Shown: positions 26,162 to 35,597 of the stretch, in pieces | Numbering within the stretch: position 1 is the first letter of the stretch | How the letters are laid out: each line of letters begins with the position of its first letter | Assembly (NCBI GenBank): GCA_002297365.1 | Contig: DBKT01000011.1 | Coordinates: forward strand, 186,001-250,000 | Reading direction: 5' to 3' | Length of the DNA stretch: 64,000 nucleotides | From: Caryophanales bacterium UBA743 | Lineage (GTDB): Bacteria > Bacillota_I > Bacilli_A > RFN20 > CAG-826 | Notes under the pieces: model-generated | The model's input: only the letters and a program-made list of their open reading frames with translations | Databases searched by the model: none | What the model was told of the DNA's origin: nothing | Program-made: the position numbers and the translations under genes

Positions 26162-27271
26162 ATGGAAGAACAAACAAACAGAGAACAAACAAAATCCAAA
26201 TCCAAACTCTTTTGGAAAAACCTTAAAGAGAAAGCCATGACCACCACAAACGGCATGGCCATCGGTTTATTCGGGACTTTAATCATAGGGACAATATTGG
26301 ATTTATTCGCTCAGATCCCCTTCCTTTCCTCCTTATCAGAATGGACGGCGGTAATCAAAGGGCTTATGGGAGCTGGAATCGGTTTAGGCGTGGCTCTTTC
26401 TTTAAAAAAGAGCGGGGTTGTCCTCGTCGCATCCATGGCCGCCGGCCTTATTGGGAATTACGCATTTGATTTCACTAATGGAAAAGTAACTTCCATAGGG
26501 GATCCTCTATCTTGCTACATCAGCTCCGTTCTTTGCCTTTTAGCCATCCGATACATCATGAGAAAAAAGACCCCCGTCGACATTATTTTATTGCCGCTTG
26601 TCGGCCTTCTTTTCTCTTTGCTTTATTCTTTCCTTCTTGCTCAATATGTGCACTATATCACGGTAGGAATTGGCTGGGTTATCGAGAAATCGTTCACGGT
26701 TGTTCCTTTCCTTATGTGCATCATCATTTCCGTGCTCGTTGGCATGGCTTTGACGGCCCCGATTTCTTCGGTTGCAATATGCGTTGCCATTTCCATCGGA
26801 AACGTGCCTTTAGCCGCGTGCGCCGCTTTAATCGGAACATCCGTCCAAATGGTCGGATTTGCCTTAGAAACGGCCTATGACAATAAATGGGGTTCGGTTA
26901 TAGCCGTTGGGATAGGGACATCCATGCTGCAATTTAAAAACATCGTCCGCAAACCCTTAATTTGGTTGCCAACGATCATTGTTTCGGCGATCTTAGGGCC
27001 TTTTGCAATGCTAATGCCTATCCAAAATGCGGAATACTATGCTCAAAAGGGCATGACCTCATCTTTGTCTGTCGCAGGCGGCATGGGGACGAGCGGCTTG
27101 GTAGGGCCCTTGAATATGCTTGCAGCCAATAACTATGATTGGATACTCATTATTGAGGTGATTGTATTCTGCGTGCTTCTTCCTCTTCTCCTCGTTTTTG
27201 GCGTTGATTTCCTTTTCCGCAAATTAGGTTGGATCAAAAAAGGTGATTTCGCTTTGGAAAACGACCTTTGA
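26162..27271 (+). CDS. PTS EIIC_2-like membrane protein
   Basis: Resembles the EIIC-type family PF13303: MAIGLFGTLIIGTILD near the N-terminus, GIGLGVALSLKKSG, TAPISSVAICVAISIG, and a conserved end GGMGTSGLVGPLN. About nine or ten membrane segments. It has no IIA or IIB domains and none are nearby, so sugar phosphorylation cannot be assumed; some members transport other solutes. The TGA stop (27269-27271) directly abuts the stop codon of the opposing gene. Confidence 0.8.
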   Translation: MEEQTNREQTKSKSKLFWKNLKEKAMTTTNGMAIGLFGTLIIGTILDLFAQIPFLSSLSEWTAVIKGLMGAGIGLGVALSLKKSGVVLVASMAAGLIGNYAFDFTNGKVTSIGDPLSCYISSVLCLLAIRYIMRKKTPVDIILLPLVGLLFSLLYSFLLAQYVHYITVGIGWVIEKSFTVVPFLMCIIISVLVGMALTAPISSVAICVAISIGNVPLAACAALIGTSVQMVGFALETAYDNKWGSVIAVGIGTSMLQFKNIVRKPLIWLPTIIVSAILGPFAMLMPIQNAEYYAQKGMTSSLSVAGGMGTSGLVGPLNMLAANNYDWILIIEVIVFCVLLPLLLVFGVDFLFRKLGWIKKGDFALENDL

Positions 27272-27583
27272 TTAGCATCCTTTCCCATTAAGAGAACAGG
27301 ACTTATGCTCATTTATGAATGGGGTAAGCCCTTTTTCTTTTAAATAGGCCTGCCAATCGGTGAAAACCTCTCCATCTTCTTTGATGATGGCAGGAAGGCC
27401 GATATCGTGAATGGCTTTCAAGTGGTCGAATACGGAAGAGGTGTCGCGATAAAAGAGGAATTCCTTTAAGTTCTTAAGGTTTTTCATCACGTCGATGAAT
27501 TCATAGGAAATCCCATAATGATCGAAATTCTTTTTGCAGGCGATGCAATCAGGGCAAAGCTCGTTTCCGTATATTTTTAACAT
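27272..27583 (-). CDS. Glutaredoxin-like protein
   Basis: 103 residues with a thioredoxin-fold start (MLKIYGNELCPDC) in which C-P-D-C takes the redox position, a cis-Pro segment (GLPAIIKEDGEVF), and two extra Cys near the end. It probably reduces disulphides or mixed thiols. It overlaps the upstream tRNA-editing gene by 7 bp, so translation is coupled. GGAGGAGG precedes the start. Confidence 0.8.
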   Translation of the reverse strand: MLKIYGNELCPDCIACKKNFDHYGISYEFIDVMKNLKNLKEFLFYRDTSSVFDHLKAIHDIGLPAIIKEDGEVFTDWQAYLKEKGLTPFINEHKSCSLNGKGC

Positions 27584-28101
27584 GTTGTCCCCTCCTCCTT
27601 ATTTCCATTTAGTTTCACGATAATCGGTTCATGATGAACCATAGGCAGGAATTTATGAAACAAATCGGCGCGTTCAATTTTGATAGTCATGGTGTTCATG
27701 CAGGGATGGAATCCTAGGTATTTCTCTTTCAAGAGGTCTTCATCAATTAATAGCTGAACTTTGTTTTCTTCATCAAAGAACAGACCAAGAACGCTCGTAG
27801 ATCCCTTAAAGCAGTGCAAATCCTCCGCAAGAGTCTCATCGCTTGCAAAGGAAAGGCGGGCGGAATGGATCTGTTTCGAAAGCTCTTTGGTTTTAAAGCG
27901 TTTTTCTCCAGGCATTACCAGCAAATAGAACCTGTTATGCTGCTGGTTATTCAAAAAGAGATTCTTCGGAATCAGAACGTCCATCTCTTTTTCGATTTCC
28001 GCATAATTGTCCATCGAAAATAATGGTTCGTGTTCCTTATATTGAAAAGAAATGCCCCAGGAGTTTAATGCATCAAGTATTTCTTTCTCGTTCTTTTCCA
28101 T
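27577..28101 (-). CDS. Prolyl-tRNA deacylase domain protein (PrdX/ProXp-like)
   Basis: Free-standing YbaK/ProRS-INS-type editing domain that clears mischarged tRNA(Pro). Diagnostic stretches are IPKNLFLNNQQHNRFYLLVM, KRFKTKELSKQI, ARLSFASDETLAEDL and GSTSVLGLFFDEENKV. At 174 residues it is the full length of the family. AAAAGG precedes the ATG. It heads a two-gene unit with the glutaredoxin-like gene. Confidence 0.88.
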   Translation of the reverse strand: MEKNEKEILDALNSWGISFQYKEHEPLFSMDNYAEIEKEMDVLIPKNLFLNNQQHNRFYLLVMPGEKRFKTKELSKQIHSARLSFASDETLAEDLHCFKGSTSVLGLFFDEENKVQLLIDEDLLKEKYLGFHPCMNTMTIKIERADLFHKFLPMVHHEPIIVKLNGNKEEGTTC

Positions 28102-28147
28102 CTATTTTCCTTTTGCGTGGTTTTTTTAAAAAGAGCGGACCCATTAG

Positions 28148-29392
28148 CTATTTCTCTGCCGCGGTGCCAGATAATAGATCCGTTATGGCAGGATCAAAAT
28201 TAATCACAAGATGAACCTCTTTCCCATATCGATTGCGGATAAAGGAATATAGCTCATCCTTTATTTTTCTATGTTCCTTCTCGTTATCCATCTCATTCGG
28301 AACAATCATGTCAAAAATAACGTTAACGTGCTCTCTTCCAGAGAGAATGCGAAAATCATGGATATGGATGTTTTTCTTTGTTTGGGAAATGTACTCTTCC
28401 ACAAGCACTTTGTATTTTTCCGTATCGGGATCGTCCACAAGAATGGGATCCATATGAACGGTTAGATGGATCCGAAGTTTGTTTAACGCGTCTTTTTCTA
28501 ATTCGTCGCATAGCTCATGCGACACCATAACATCCACTTTAGAATCCACCTCGACATGGATAACCCCGAAAAGAAGATGACCGTAGGAATGTATTTCCAA
28601 ATCGTGAATCCCCAAGACCCCTTTATGGGAAAGCAAAAGAGAAACCAGGGATTTAATTAGTTCCTCGCTTGGATGCTCTCCAACAAGGGAATTGGCCGCT
28701 TCCTTGATAATTCCGCTACCAGAGACAACAACAAGGATAGCAACAGCCAAAGTAAAGAAGCAATCGATGTTATATCCCGTAAAGAAAGTGATTAGCAATC
28801 CGATGATGACCATAAATGTTGAAATGCAGTCATTCAAAGCGTCTTTGCCTAAGGCTTTTAATTGCTGGTTGGAGATTTTCTTCCCATAGGAAAAATAGAT
28901 AGAGGATTGAACGACTTTTATGAAAATGGCCAAGATAAGCAAAATCAAAGAAACCAAGAACATGGTATCGGATATTTTGCTAGTAACTGGTTTGCCCGTT
29001 TCAATCATCGTCTGGATGAAGACGACCAAATCCATCACGCCCTGATAAGCCATAATGGCCCCTAAAGCGATGATGACGCAGCCGATGATTAACGAAATGA
29101 CGTATTCCGTTCTTTGATGACCATAAGGATGTTCCTTATCGGCTGGTTTGTAAGTGACTTTCACCCCGAAAACGCTAAGAGCGTTGTTCCCAAAATCGCT
29201 TAAGTTGTTAACGGAATCGGAAATCAAAGAAAACAAGCCAAGCATAAAGCCGATGGCGATCTTCGCTCCAAAAAGAAGGAAATTCGTCACCAAGCCAAAA
29301 AAGGAGGCAACCAAACCGTATTTCTTTTGGACGTCAGGGTCTTTCGTATTCTTATAATTTTTAACAAAAATCTTTAATAGCAGTGTTCCCAT
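28148..29392 (-). CDS. Cation diffusion facilitator transporter
   Basis: Metal-proton antiporter of the CDF family (zinc, manganese or iron efflux). Metal-site residues are visible in SLISDSVNNLSDFGNN and KDALNDCIST, and the family-typical HPYGHQRTEY loop is present. About six membrane segments (30-240) precede a long cytoplasmic part with two ferredoxin-like dimer domains (LEIHSYGHLLFGVIHVEVDS and RILSGREHVNVIFDM). The duplicated tail makes the protein longer (414) than usual. The metal cannot be assigned. Confidence 0.9.
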   Translation of the reverse strand: MGTLLLKIFVKNYKNTKDPDVQKKYGLVASFFGLVTNFLLFGAKIAIGFMLGLFSLISDSVNNLSDFGNNALSVFGVKVTYKPADKEHPYGHQRTEYVISLIIGCVIIALGAIMAYQGVMDLVVFIQTMIETGKPVTSKISDTMFLVSLILLILAIFIKVVQSSIYFSYGKKISNQQLKALGKDALNDCISTFMVIIGLLITFFTGYNIDCFFTLAVAILVVVSGSGIIKEAANSLVGEHPSEELIKSLVSLLLSHKGVLGIHDLEIHSYGHLLFGVIHVEVDSKVDVMVSHELCDELEKDALNKLRIHLTVHMDPILVDDPDTEKYKVLVEEYISQTKKNIHIHDFRILSGREHVNVIFDMIVPNEMDNEKEHRKIKDELYSFIRNRYGKEVHLVINFDPAITDLLSGTAAEK

Positions 29393-29439
29393 ACATTTCC
29401 ATTCTATTTCTTTTGCTGCAGTATGTGAAAATTAACTCA

Positions 29440-31983
29440 TCACTCAATGTCTCTAGATGGATGGCAGGTAAAATAAACGATTTGCTCATTTTGAGATAGG
29501 TTTTCCACGAATTTCCTCGCCATATCCATATGGGTCTCATCTAAATCGGCAAAGATATCGTCCAAAATCAGGAATGGTTTTTCTTTCCCTTCAAAAATAT
29601 TGTCTGTGATGGCAAGACGATAAGAGAGAGCGCATAACGTCATTTCTCCAGAAGAGAGATATTCCGCCCCACTTCTTTTCCCATCGCGAAGGAAGCTCAC
29701 GTTAAAGTTCGGATCCATTTCGATTTCTTCGCCTAAAACGTTTTCCAGATTCTGGGAGTATTTCTTAAATTGGTTTTCAACAGGGGAAATATATCTTCTT
29801 TTTAATGACTCTTCCGCATCCGTAAGAGCGGCAAGGGTTTTTGATACGATTTCATAGTCTTTTTTTAGTTTTGCTAGGTTTTCTTTTTCCTCTGGCAAGG
29901 AAGAAACATCGTCTTCCAAAGAAGAAATGTTTCTTTCATCTTCATCGATTTGCGAAGAAAGGGTCTGGCGTTCGTTAATTTCCTTTTCTAATTCTTGAGA
30001 AAGGGCATTTAGATCGATTTCTTCAAGAGTAGACGGCCTTTCGGCTAAGTGTTCCTTTTCTTTGAATGAGGCAAGATCGTCTTTTTGCTTTGCAAGTTCT
30101 TTTTCCTTGTTTTGGAGAGTGTTTCGATCAATTGGAAGCTGGCTTAAATAGGCATTTGGCTCACCCATGTTGTATTTTTGGACAAGCTCTTTGATCTTTT
30201 GCCCTTCTTCCTGAATCTTTCGATCTAGCTCTTTTCTTTGCTCTTCAAGCTGTTCTTCCTTTCGAAGATAGAAAGAGTATTTCTTTGCGTCAGAAGAAAG
30301 ATTCATCAAAAGATTGGCATAGTCATTTCCTTTATAGTGATAGCGAGAGAAATTCTCTTGAAGGATTTTCTCTTTTGCTAAGCAGGAAAGTCTATTTTGC
30401 TCGTTGATTTGATTCAGCTCTTTTTCGCGTTGGAGTGTTTTTAAATAGGAATTGTATTTCGCTTTAAAGAGAGCGAAAGAGCCTTCTAATTCGTTCTCTT
30501 CCACTGCAAATGACTTAAAAGTCGAAGAAAGCGAAATCCTTAATTCCGTAAGGTTTTCTTCCGTTTTTTTCTTTTGAGGATTGGGAATATTCTCGCTAGC
30601 AGGCATCATTGCTCTTCTCTTTTTTTCATGAAGATAATGAAGGGCAGGGATAAGTAACAAGATAGCCCATGACGCAAACAAGGAGTAAAAGGCAGGATGA
30701 ACGAAGATTCCTAAAAGGATCGCCCCTATAGAGCAAATGAGAGATAAAAAGAAATAGACAAGAAGAGAGGCCTTTAGTGAGATTTTCTTTTGCTCAACAG
30801 GAACCGAAATCTGATCTGGTTCCTTCTCGTACATCTCTTTAAGACAACGATAATTTATCATCATTTCCTCTAAGTGTTTCAAATTTACGTTTCTGCCATC
30901 AAAAAGACGAACAAGGGAAGTTTCTTCTTGCGACAATTTTAAAGGATCTTTGCTTTTTTCGCTGTTATAGGCAAGCACCAAGCTCTGGAGATCATTTAAA
31001 GCGGAGGAGCTAGGCACACCTCCTTCAAAACGGAGCTTCAAGTTGTCGTACTCTTCTTTTTCGGCGTTGGATAATTTCAGATTGGCATAGGAATTGCCAT
31101 CTAATTTATATTGCTCAAGTAGGCTTTTTGCGGAATTTTCTTCGGCTAAGGAAATCATTCCAAGAGGATATTTATCTTTCAATTGCTGAATTTCTTTTTC
31201 CTTTTCTTCGATCTTCTCTTTTTCGCGATCATAGTTTTCCCAGCTTTTTATCAGCGCATTATGAGAGACGGCTTCCTTGTTTTTATTCTGAATAGTAGAA
31301 ATATTCTTATCTAATTCTTGAAGCCTTTCATATTTAGCGGGCATTGCGTCTTTCATATCGCTAAGATTTGTCTCTTGCATTTCGAGATCGTTGATTTTGC
31401 TCATTTCCAAAGCAATAAGGCCTTTTGTATCTGCGTTTTTCTGGGGTTTGTATTTCTTTTTTAGGTTCTCAAGAGATTCTTTTACAGCCGGGAAATCGCA
31501 TCCATCGGAGGAGCCTTCCACAAAATGGGACATTTTCGCATTAAGCGTTTCGCTCGAGGAAATTTCTAAATCCTTAGGCGAAATGAAGATGGTTCGGTTG
31601 AAGGAATCTAAGTCCAAGCCGAAAATCACGTTGCCAGGAACCTCTCCGAGTTCCTTGGTTTCGATTCCGTTTTTATAGCAGACTAATGTATCGTCTTTCG
31701 GCGTTTTTCCTTTGAAAGAACGCTCTATGGCATATCGATTTTCCTTCCATTCGAAGTCCAAAGAGCCTCCGCAAGGCGAACCGTCAAGAGGCATGGCCCT
31801 TTTGCGATCGTTGTTCGCTTTGTTTGCTTTTTCCAAGCCGTAAAACATCGCGCGGATAAAAGAAGCAAGGCTGCTTTTCCCAAAGCCGTTTTTCTCGCAA
31901 ATGGAAGTTAAGGATCCCTTAAAATCGATGGTCTTGTTTTTCCAATTCCCAAAACCCAAGATATGGCATTTCAATAATTTCAT
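29440..31983 (-). CDS. SbcC/YhaN-like coiled-coil ATPase
   Basis: ATPase subunit of an SbcCD/YhaO-YhaN-type DNA repair complex. Walker A is NGFGKSS (32-38). The ABC signature YLSSGEMTLCALSYRLA and Walker B PFLILDDIFADLDETH lie near the C-terminus, with coiled coils between. Two hydrophobic helices near 405-450 (LLVYFFLSLICSIGAILLGI) are characteristic of YhaN rather than SbcC and suggest membrane attachment. There is no zinc-hook CxxC. The start overlaps the upstream nuclease gene by 4 bp (ATGA-type), indicating coupled translation. Confidence 0.87.
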   Translation of the reverse strand: MKLLKCHILGFGNWKNKTIDFKGSLTSICEKNGFGKSSLASFIRAMFYGLEKANKANNDRKRAMPLDGSPCGGSLDFEWKENRYAIERSFKGKTPKDDTLVCYKNGIETKELGEVPGNVIFGLDLDSFNRTIFISPKDLEISSSETLNAKMSHFVEGSSDGCDFPAVKESLENLKKKYKPQKNADTKGLIALEMSKINDLEMQETNLSDMKDAMPAKYERLQELDKNISTIQNKNKEAVSHNALIKSWENYDREKEKIEEKEKEIQQLKDKYPLGMISLAEENSAKSLLEQYKLDGNSYANLKLSNAEKEEYDNLKLRFEGGVPSSSALNDLQSLVLAYNSEKSKDPLKLSQEETSLVRLFDGRNVNLKHLEEMMINYRCLKEMYEKEPDQISVPVEQKKISLKASLLVYFFLSLICSIGAILLGIFVHPAFYSLFASWAILLLIPALHYLHEKKRRAMMPASENIPNPQKKKTEENLTELRISLSSTFKSFAVEENELEGSFALFKAKYNSYLKTLQREKELNQINEQNRLSCLAKEKILQENFSRYHYKGNDYANLLMNLSSDAKKYSFYLRKEEQLEEQRKELDRKIQEEGQKIKELVQKYNMGEPNAYLSQLPIDRNTLQNKEKELAKQKDDLASFKEKEHLAERPSTLEEIDLNALSQELEKEINERQTLSSQIDEDERNISSLEDDVSSLPEEKENLAKLKKDYEIVSKTLAALTDAEESLKRRYISPVENQFKKYSQNLENVLGEEIEMDPNFNVSFLRDGKRSGAEYLSSGEMTLCALSYRLAITDNIFEGKEKPFLILDDIFADLDETHMDMARKFVENLSQNEQIVYFTCHPSRDIE

Positions 31984-33041
31984 AAATCAAGCTCCCTTCC
32001 TTCCAAAGCTTTTAGCCCTAAAGCGACGATTCGTTTTTTATCTTCTTCGCTTAAATCCGTATTTGCATACACGCCCCTGACGAATTCTCCTTTTAAGGAA
32101 AGATCGTTTTCATATTTTTTAGGATCGATTAGAGGCGTTGTCTTATCCTTCACGTTCACAAAATAAGCATCGTTTTTTAGATAGCTTTCGATATCTTTTG
32201 CTGAAAAGGAAGAGTCAAAAGGCACCTCCCCAATCAAATTAATGCGATATATGTCTTTGGAATTGAACGACGCTTCTTTTTCCACCTTATCGATGATAGC
32301 TGGGATGTTGCTTAACGAAGATATATCTACGTTTATTTCGCGTATTACCCGTTCGCAGAATGGGTGGAAAGAATAGGACAGTTTATCTCCGTTCGCATCC
32401 AGAAGAACAAAACCCTTTTCACCCGTTTCATCAAAGCCTCGGCCTTCTAGGCATCCAGAATAGGCATAACGCCCTCTTTTGTCGATTTCCCCGTCTTCAA
32501 AGGAATGGATATGGCCCAAGGCTAAATAATCGATGTTCTTGTTCTTCAAATTGGATAGTTTTATTTTTTCCAAACCAATCGAATCGCTCAACGTGCCGTG
32601 CAGCATCACAATATTGATGCGCTCAGGATTTAACGAAAGGGTGGAATAGAAGGACGTGGAATTATTTGGCCCTAATTCAAGACCGGTGACATCCACATTC
32701 CCATAGGAGTAAGTATGCCATTCCTCCCCAAATGTCTTTAAATTCGGGTATACGTCCTCGTTCTTTTCCTCGGTATCATGATTGCCTCTAAGATATAAGA
32801 AATCAATATCCGGATATTGTTTAATAACATTATAAAAAGTATCTTTGTCTTTTTTAAAAGGCCTATCGGAATCAAAAACATCGCCACTTAGAAGAATGAC
32901 GTGGATATCGTTTTCGTGAGCGTATTTTGCCAAACGTAAGAAAGAGTTGCGCACCTCCGCTTTTCTTTCCTCTGAAATATCTTTTAGCTTTGCTTCGATC
33001 TTTGATCCAAGATGCAAATCGGCAGCATGAATAATTTTCAT
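31980..33041 (-). CDS. SbcD/YhaO-like DNA exonuclease
   Basis: Metallophosphoesterase subunit of the same complex. The five phosphoesterase motifs are present: HAADLHLG (D8, H10), LLSGDVFDSD, LRGNHD, VMLHGTLSD and LALGHIHS. A C-terminal capping region follows. At 353 residues the size matches YhaO. It is first in a two-gene operon with the ATPase. Ribosome site: AGGTGAGGGAACTTT upstream of the ATG. Confidence 0.9.
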   Translation of the reverse strand: MKIIHAADLHLGSKIEAKLKDISEERKAEVRNSFLRLAKYAHENDIHVILLSGDVFDSDRPFKKDKDTFYNVIKQYPDIDFLYLRGNHDTEEKNEDVYPNLKTFGEEWHTYSYGNVDVTGLELGPNNSTSFYSTLSLNPERINIVMLHGTLSDSIGLEKIKLSNLKNKNIDYLALGHIHSFEDGEIDKRGRYAYSGCLEGRGFDETGEKGFVLLDANGDKLSYSFHPFCERVIREINVDISSLSNIPAIIDKVEKEASFNSKDIYRINLIGEVPFDSSFSAKDIESYLKNDAYFVNVKDKTTPLIDPKKYENDLSLKGEFVRGVYANTDLSEEDKKRIVALGLKALEGRELDL

Positions 33042-33440
33042 AAAGTTCCCTCACCTAAGCTTCTATTATTTTAACAGCAAGATGGCAAAGATAAGGAAGA
33101 TTAAAAAACAAATAAAGGCGAAGGCTTCCTAAAACAAAAAAACGAAAATCGCATCTCTAAACCAAAAAGCATCAGGGATGAAATCTCTAATCTAAATATA
33201 AATAAGAAATGAGCGCCTTTTATCCTAAAAGAGGAGGCTGCCATAGCAAGAAACACCCATAAATCCCAAATTTTGGTAATGTCGGCAAGACTTTTCCATT
33301 TTAAATCAGCGATCGATAAGCAAGAAACGCGAAAAATATCGCTTCTGCCCATCTTTTTTGATAACCATCTAGCAAAATTAATCCCATATGTACTTTTGTT
33401 AAATCGCTATTTAGAATAAAAATAAGGTAGTTGGATTCAT
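33042..33440. other. AT-rich intergenic region, no gene seen
   Basis: About 400 bp between the divergent exonuclease and response-regulator genes. Open frames here on the minus strand lack ribosome sites and look non-coding. An AAGAGGAGG at about 33222-33230 has no start codon at a useful distance. No AgrD-like peptide gene was found. The promoter of the two-component system must lie at the right end, where TTGTTA occurs near 33397. Confidence 0.5.
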
Positions 33441-34148
33441 ATGTTAAACGTTGCAATTGTTGAAGATGATGAAAAAGTAGCGGCCACAATTGAGACATTC
33501 TTACTATCCAAAAAAGAAGAATTCGAAATCACGAAATTTAAAAACGGCAAAGAATTCATTGATGACTTCCACGATGAATTCGATTTGATTTACATGGATA
33601 TCGAGATGCCGGAAATCGACGGATTATCCGCTTCGGAAAAAGTTAGGGAAACCAATAAAAAAGTTCCGATTATTATCGTGTCTTATTCCCCAAAATATGC
33701 GGTGAAGGGATATAGCGTGAACGCTTTAGGGTATTTGGTGAAACCAATCAGCCAGGTAGATTTCAATAATTTACTCGAAAAAGCATTAAAGACGATCCAA
33801 GCCAATGAAGACTCTTCCATTTTCGTCTCGGTTAAAGACGGCATCCTGAAAGTTGACACCAACGATGTTCTTTATTTGGAGGTGAAGGGTCATTATTTGA
33901 CATTTTATTTCGCAAACGATAAGGACCCGCTTGTCGTTAGAGGGCGAATTGCCGATTATCAGGACATGCTTGGCAAGTACGGTTTTTCACGTTGCAATGA
34001 ATGCTATTTGGTTAATCTTAAGCATGTCACGCAAGTATTGAGCGGAAAGAACCTTATTTATTTAAATGACGTAAGCTTGAATATCTCACGCTCAAAAAAG
34101 AAACGATTCTTAAGCGATTTCACGACTTTCGTTTCCGAAGGAATGTAA
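33441..34148 (+). CDS. LytTR-family response regulator
   Basis: AgrA/LytR-type regulator. The receiver domain (1-120) has the acidic pocket VEDDE, phospho-acceptor D53 in LIYMDIEMPEIDG and K102-type Lys in GYLVKPIS. The C-terminal LytTR DNA-binding domain (about 130-235) shows VLYLEVKGHYLTFYF and CNECYLVNLKHV. The sensor kinase gene starts 3 bp after the stop. Its targets may be the surface operon downstream, but no binding site was identified. Confidence 0.92.
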   Translation: MLNVAIVEDDEKVAATIETFLLSKKEEFEITKFKNGKEFIDDFHDEFDLIYMDIEMPEIDGLSASEKVRETNKKVPIIIVSYSPKYAVKGYSVNALGYLVKPISQVDFNNLLEKALKTIQANEDSSIFVSVKDGILKVDTNDVLYLEVKGHYLTFYFANDKDPLVVRGRIADYQDMLGKYGFSRCNECYLVNLKHVTQVLSGKNLIYLNDVSLNISRSKKKRFLSDFTTFVSEGM

Positions 34149-34151
34149 GTT

Positions 34152-35453
34152 ATGTATGAGGATTTTACCGGCCTTAATGCGATTGAGTATTATTTAACTC
34201 GCTTTGTCATTCCTCTTTTTATCGCGGAATCCTTATATTTATTTACTCTTCCAAAAAGGAAAAGGTGGATTCTTCTTTTTATCAGCACCGCATTCATGTT
34301 CTTAATGATTTCGATTAACATCATTTATTTCGATTTGGATTTAAAAACAGGCTGGTTCCGATTCACTTTTCTCCTTATCTTCCTTCTTTCCTTGCTTCCT
34401 ATGCTTGCGACCTATTCCTTAAAAGCCAAACAAACGATTTTCTTTGCGCTTTCCGCTTATGCGATTCAAAACCTAGGCGACAACCTTGGGAATATGGCCA
34501 TTTTCCTTTCCGATTTGCTCGATAAAAAATATGAAGTTTATCAGTTGCTGATCTATTCTGGCATATACGCTGTGGTCTTTGTTTGCTATTACTTCCTATT
34601 CGTGCAGAAATTTAAAGCCGACATGATTCCGGATTTTATGAACGGGAAAATCATTTATTTCATTACGATTATAACTTTGATGGTTGTTTATATTATTTCG
34701 ATGTTCGCCCAATCCGCTACTGATTTTGTTGGTTTTATCGCAAGCCGTGTATACGGGATAGTCGCTTGCTTGTTTTTGCTTTTCATTCAATTCAACGCTT
34801 TTTATAGCAAAAAGCTCGAAACCGAAAATAAGATGTTCGCTCAAATTATCCATAACGAGAACGAGAAATACAAAACATCCAAGCGGAACGTTGACATGAT
34901 CAACATGCGCATTCACGACTTAAAGCATGAAGTGGAAAACATCAAAGAATACGCCCGATCGAAAGAAGAGCAGCTTGCCCTAGCGAATCTTCAAAATGAG
35001 TTAGAGATTTATAATAACGAGATCGAAACCGGGAACGCGACATTGAATTTCATCTTGGCGGAAAAATCCCTTTATTGCAAAAATAACGGCATCAAATTTT
35101 CCATTCTTGCTGACGCTTCCGCCTTGGATAAAATGAATAGCAATGATATTTATTCTCTCTTTGGGAATGCCCTCGATAATGCGGTTGAGGCAGTTTCAAA
35201 TGTGAAAAAAGAAAACAGGACGATTATTTTCAACGTCATTCCAAAAGGAAAATTCATAACGATCCATATCGAAAATTACACGAACGAAGATGTCGTTTTT
35301 CATGATGGATTGCCTATCACGCGTAAAGACAAGGATTATCATGGCTACGGCATAAAGTCGATTCTCCGTGTCATCAAAAAGTATGATGGCACTTATGCGA
35401 TTAGCTGCAAAGACCACATTTTCATTTTAAACATCGTTTTTTCCAATCTTTAA
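34152..35453 (+). CDS. AgrC-like sensor histidine kinase (GHKL ATPase)
   Basis: Six or seven membrane helices (about 12-215) are followed by a cytoplasmic kinase. The H-box is RIHDLKHEVENI, the N-box SLFGNALDNAVEAV and the G-box YHGYGIKSILRVI. This is the quorum-sensing/bacteriocin type of HPK10 kinase, paired with the LytTR regulator. No peptide pheromone gene or AgrB-like peptidase is next to it, so the signal is unknown. Confidence 0.9.
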   Translation: MYEDFTGLNAIEYYLTRFVIPLFIAESLYLFTLPKRKRWILLFISTAFMFLMISINIIYFDLDLKTGWFRFTFLLIFLLSLLPMLATYSLKAKQTIFFALSAYAIQNLGDNLGNMAIFLSDLLDKKYEVYQLLIYSGIYAVVFVCYYFLFVQKFKADMIPDFMNGKIIYFITIITLMVVYIISMFAQSATDFVGFIASRVYGIVACLFLLFIQFNAFYSKKLETENKMFAQIIHNENEKYKTSKRNVDMINMRIHDLKHEVENIKEYARSKEEQLALANLQNELEIYNNEIETGNATLNFILAEKSLYCKNNGIKFSILADASALDKMNSNDIYSLFGNALDNAVEAVSNVKKENRTIIFNVIPKGKFITIHIENYTNEDVVFHDGLPITRKDKDYHGYGIKSILRVIKKYDGTYAISCKDHIFILNIVFSNL

Positions 35454-35532
35454 TTTATCTTCCGTCAATTAAGACAAATAGCTTGCAAGATAGGACTAGC
35501 CACTACCCATCTTTTTGTTTTCCTTATTATCA

Positions 35533-35546
35533 TAAAAGCGCTTACA
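35533..35546 (+). promoter_or_regulatory. cre site (CcpA) upstream of the GH3 operon
   Basis: TAAAAGCGCTTACA matches 13 of 14 positions of TGWAANCGNTNWCA. It lies 52 bp before the start codon and overlaps a -10-like CATAAT (35545-35550), so CcpA would repress the operon when preferred sugars are present. Confidence 0.6.
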
Positions 35547-35597
35547 TAATTCATAACATCAAATTGCTCGTACCGAGAATTTGAAGAAAGGATAACT

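Noticed and set aside
33101..33352. 83-codon minus-strand frame
   Set aside because: No ribosome site, low-complexity hydrophobic translation and no similarity to a known protein.
33042..33440. AgrD-like signal peptide next to the AgrC/AgrA-like genes
   Set aside because: Short frames there lack the Cys/Ser centre, acidic tail and ribosome site; no AgrB-like protease gene is near either.
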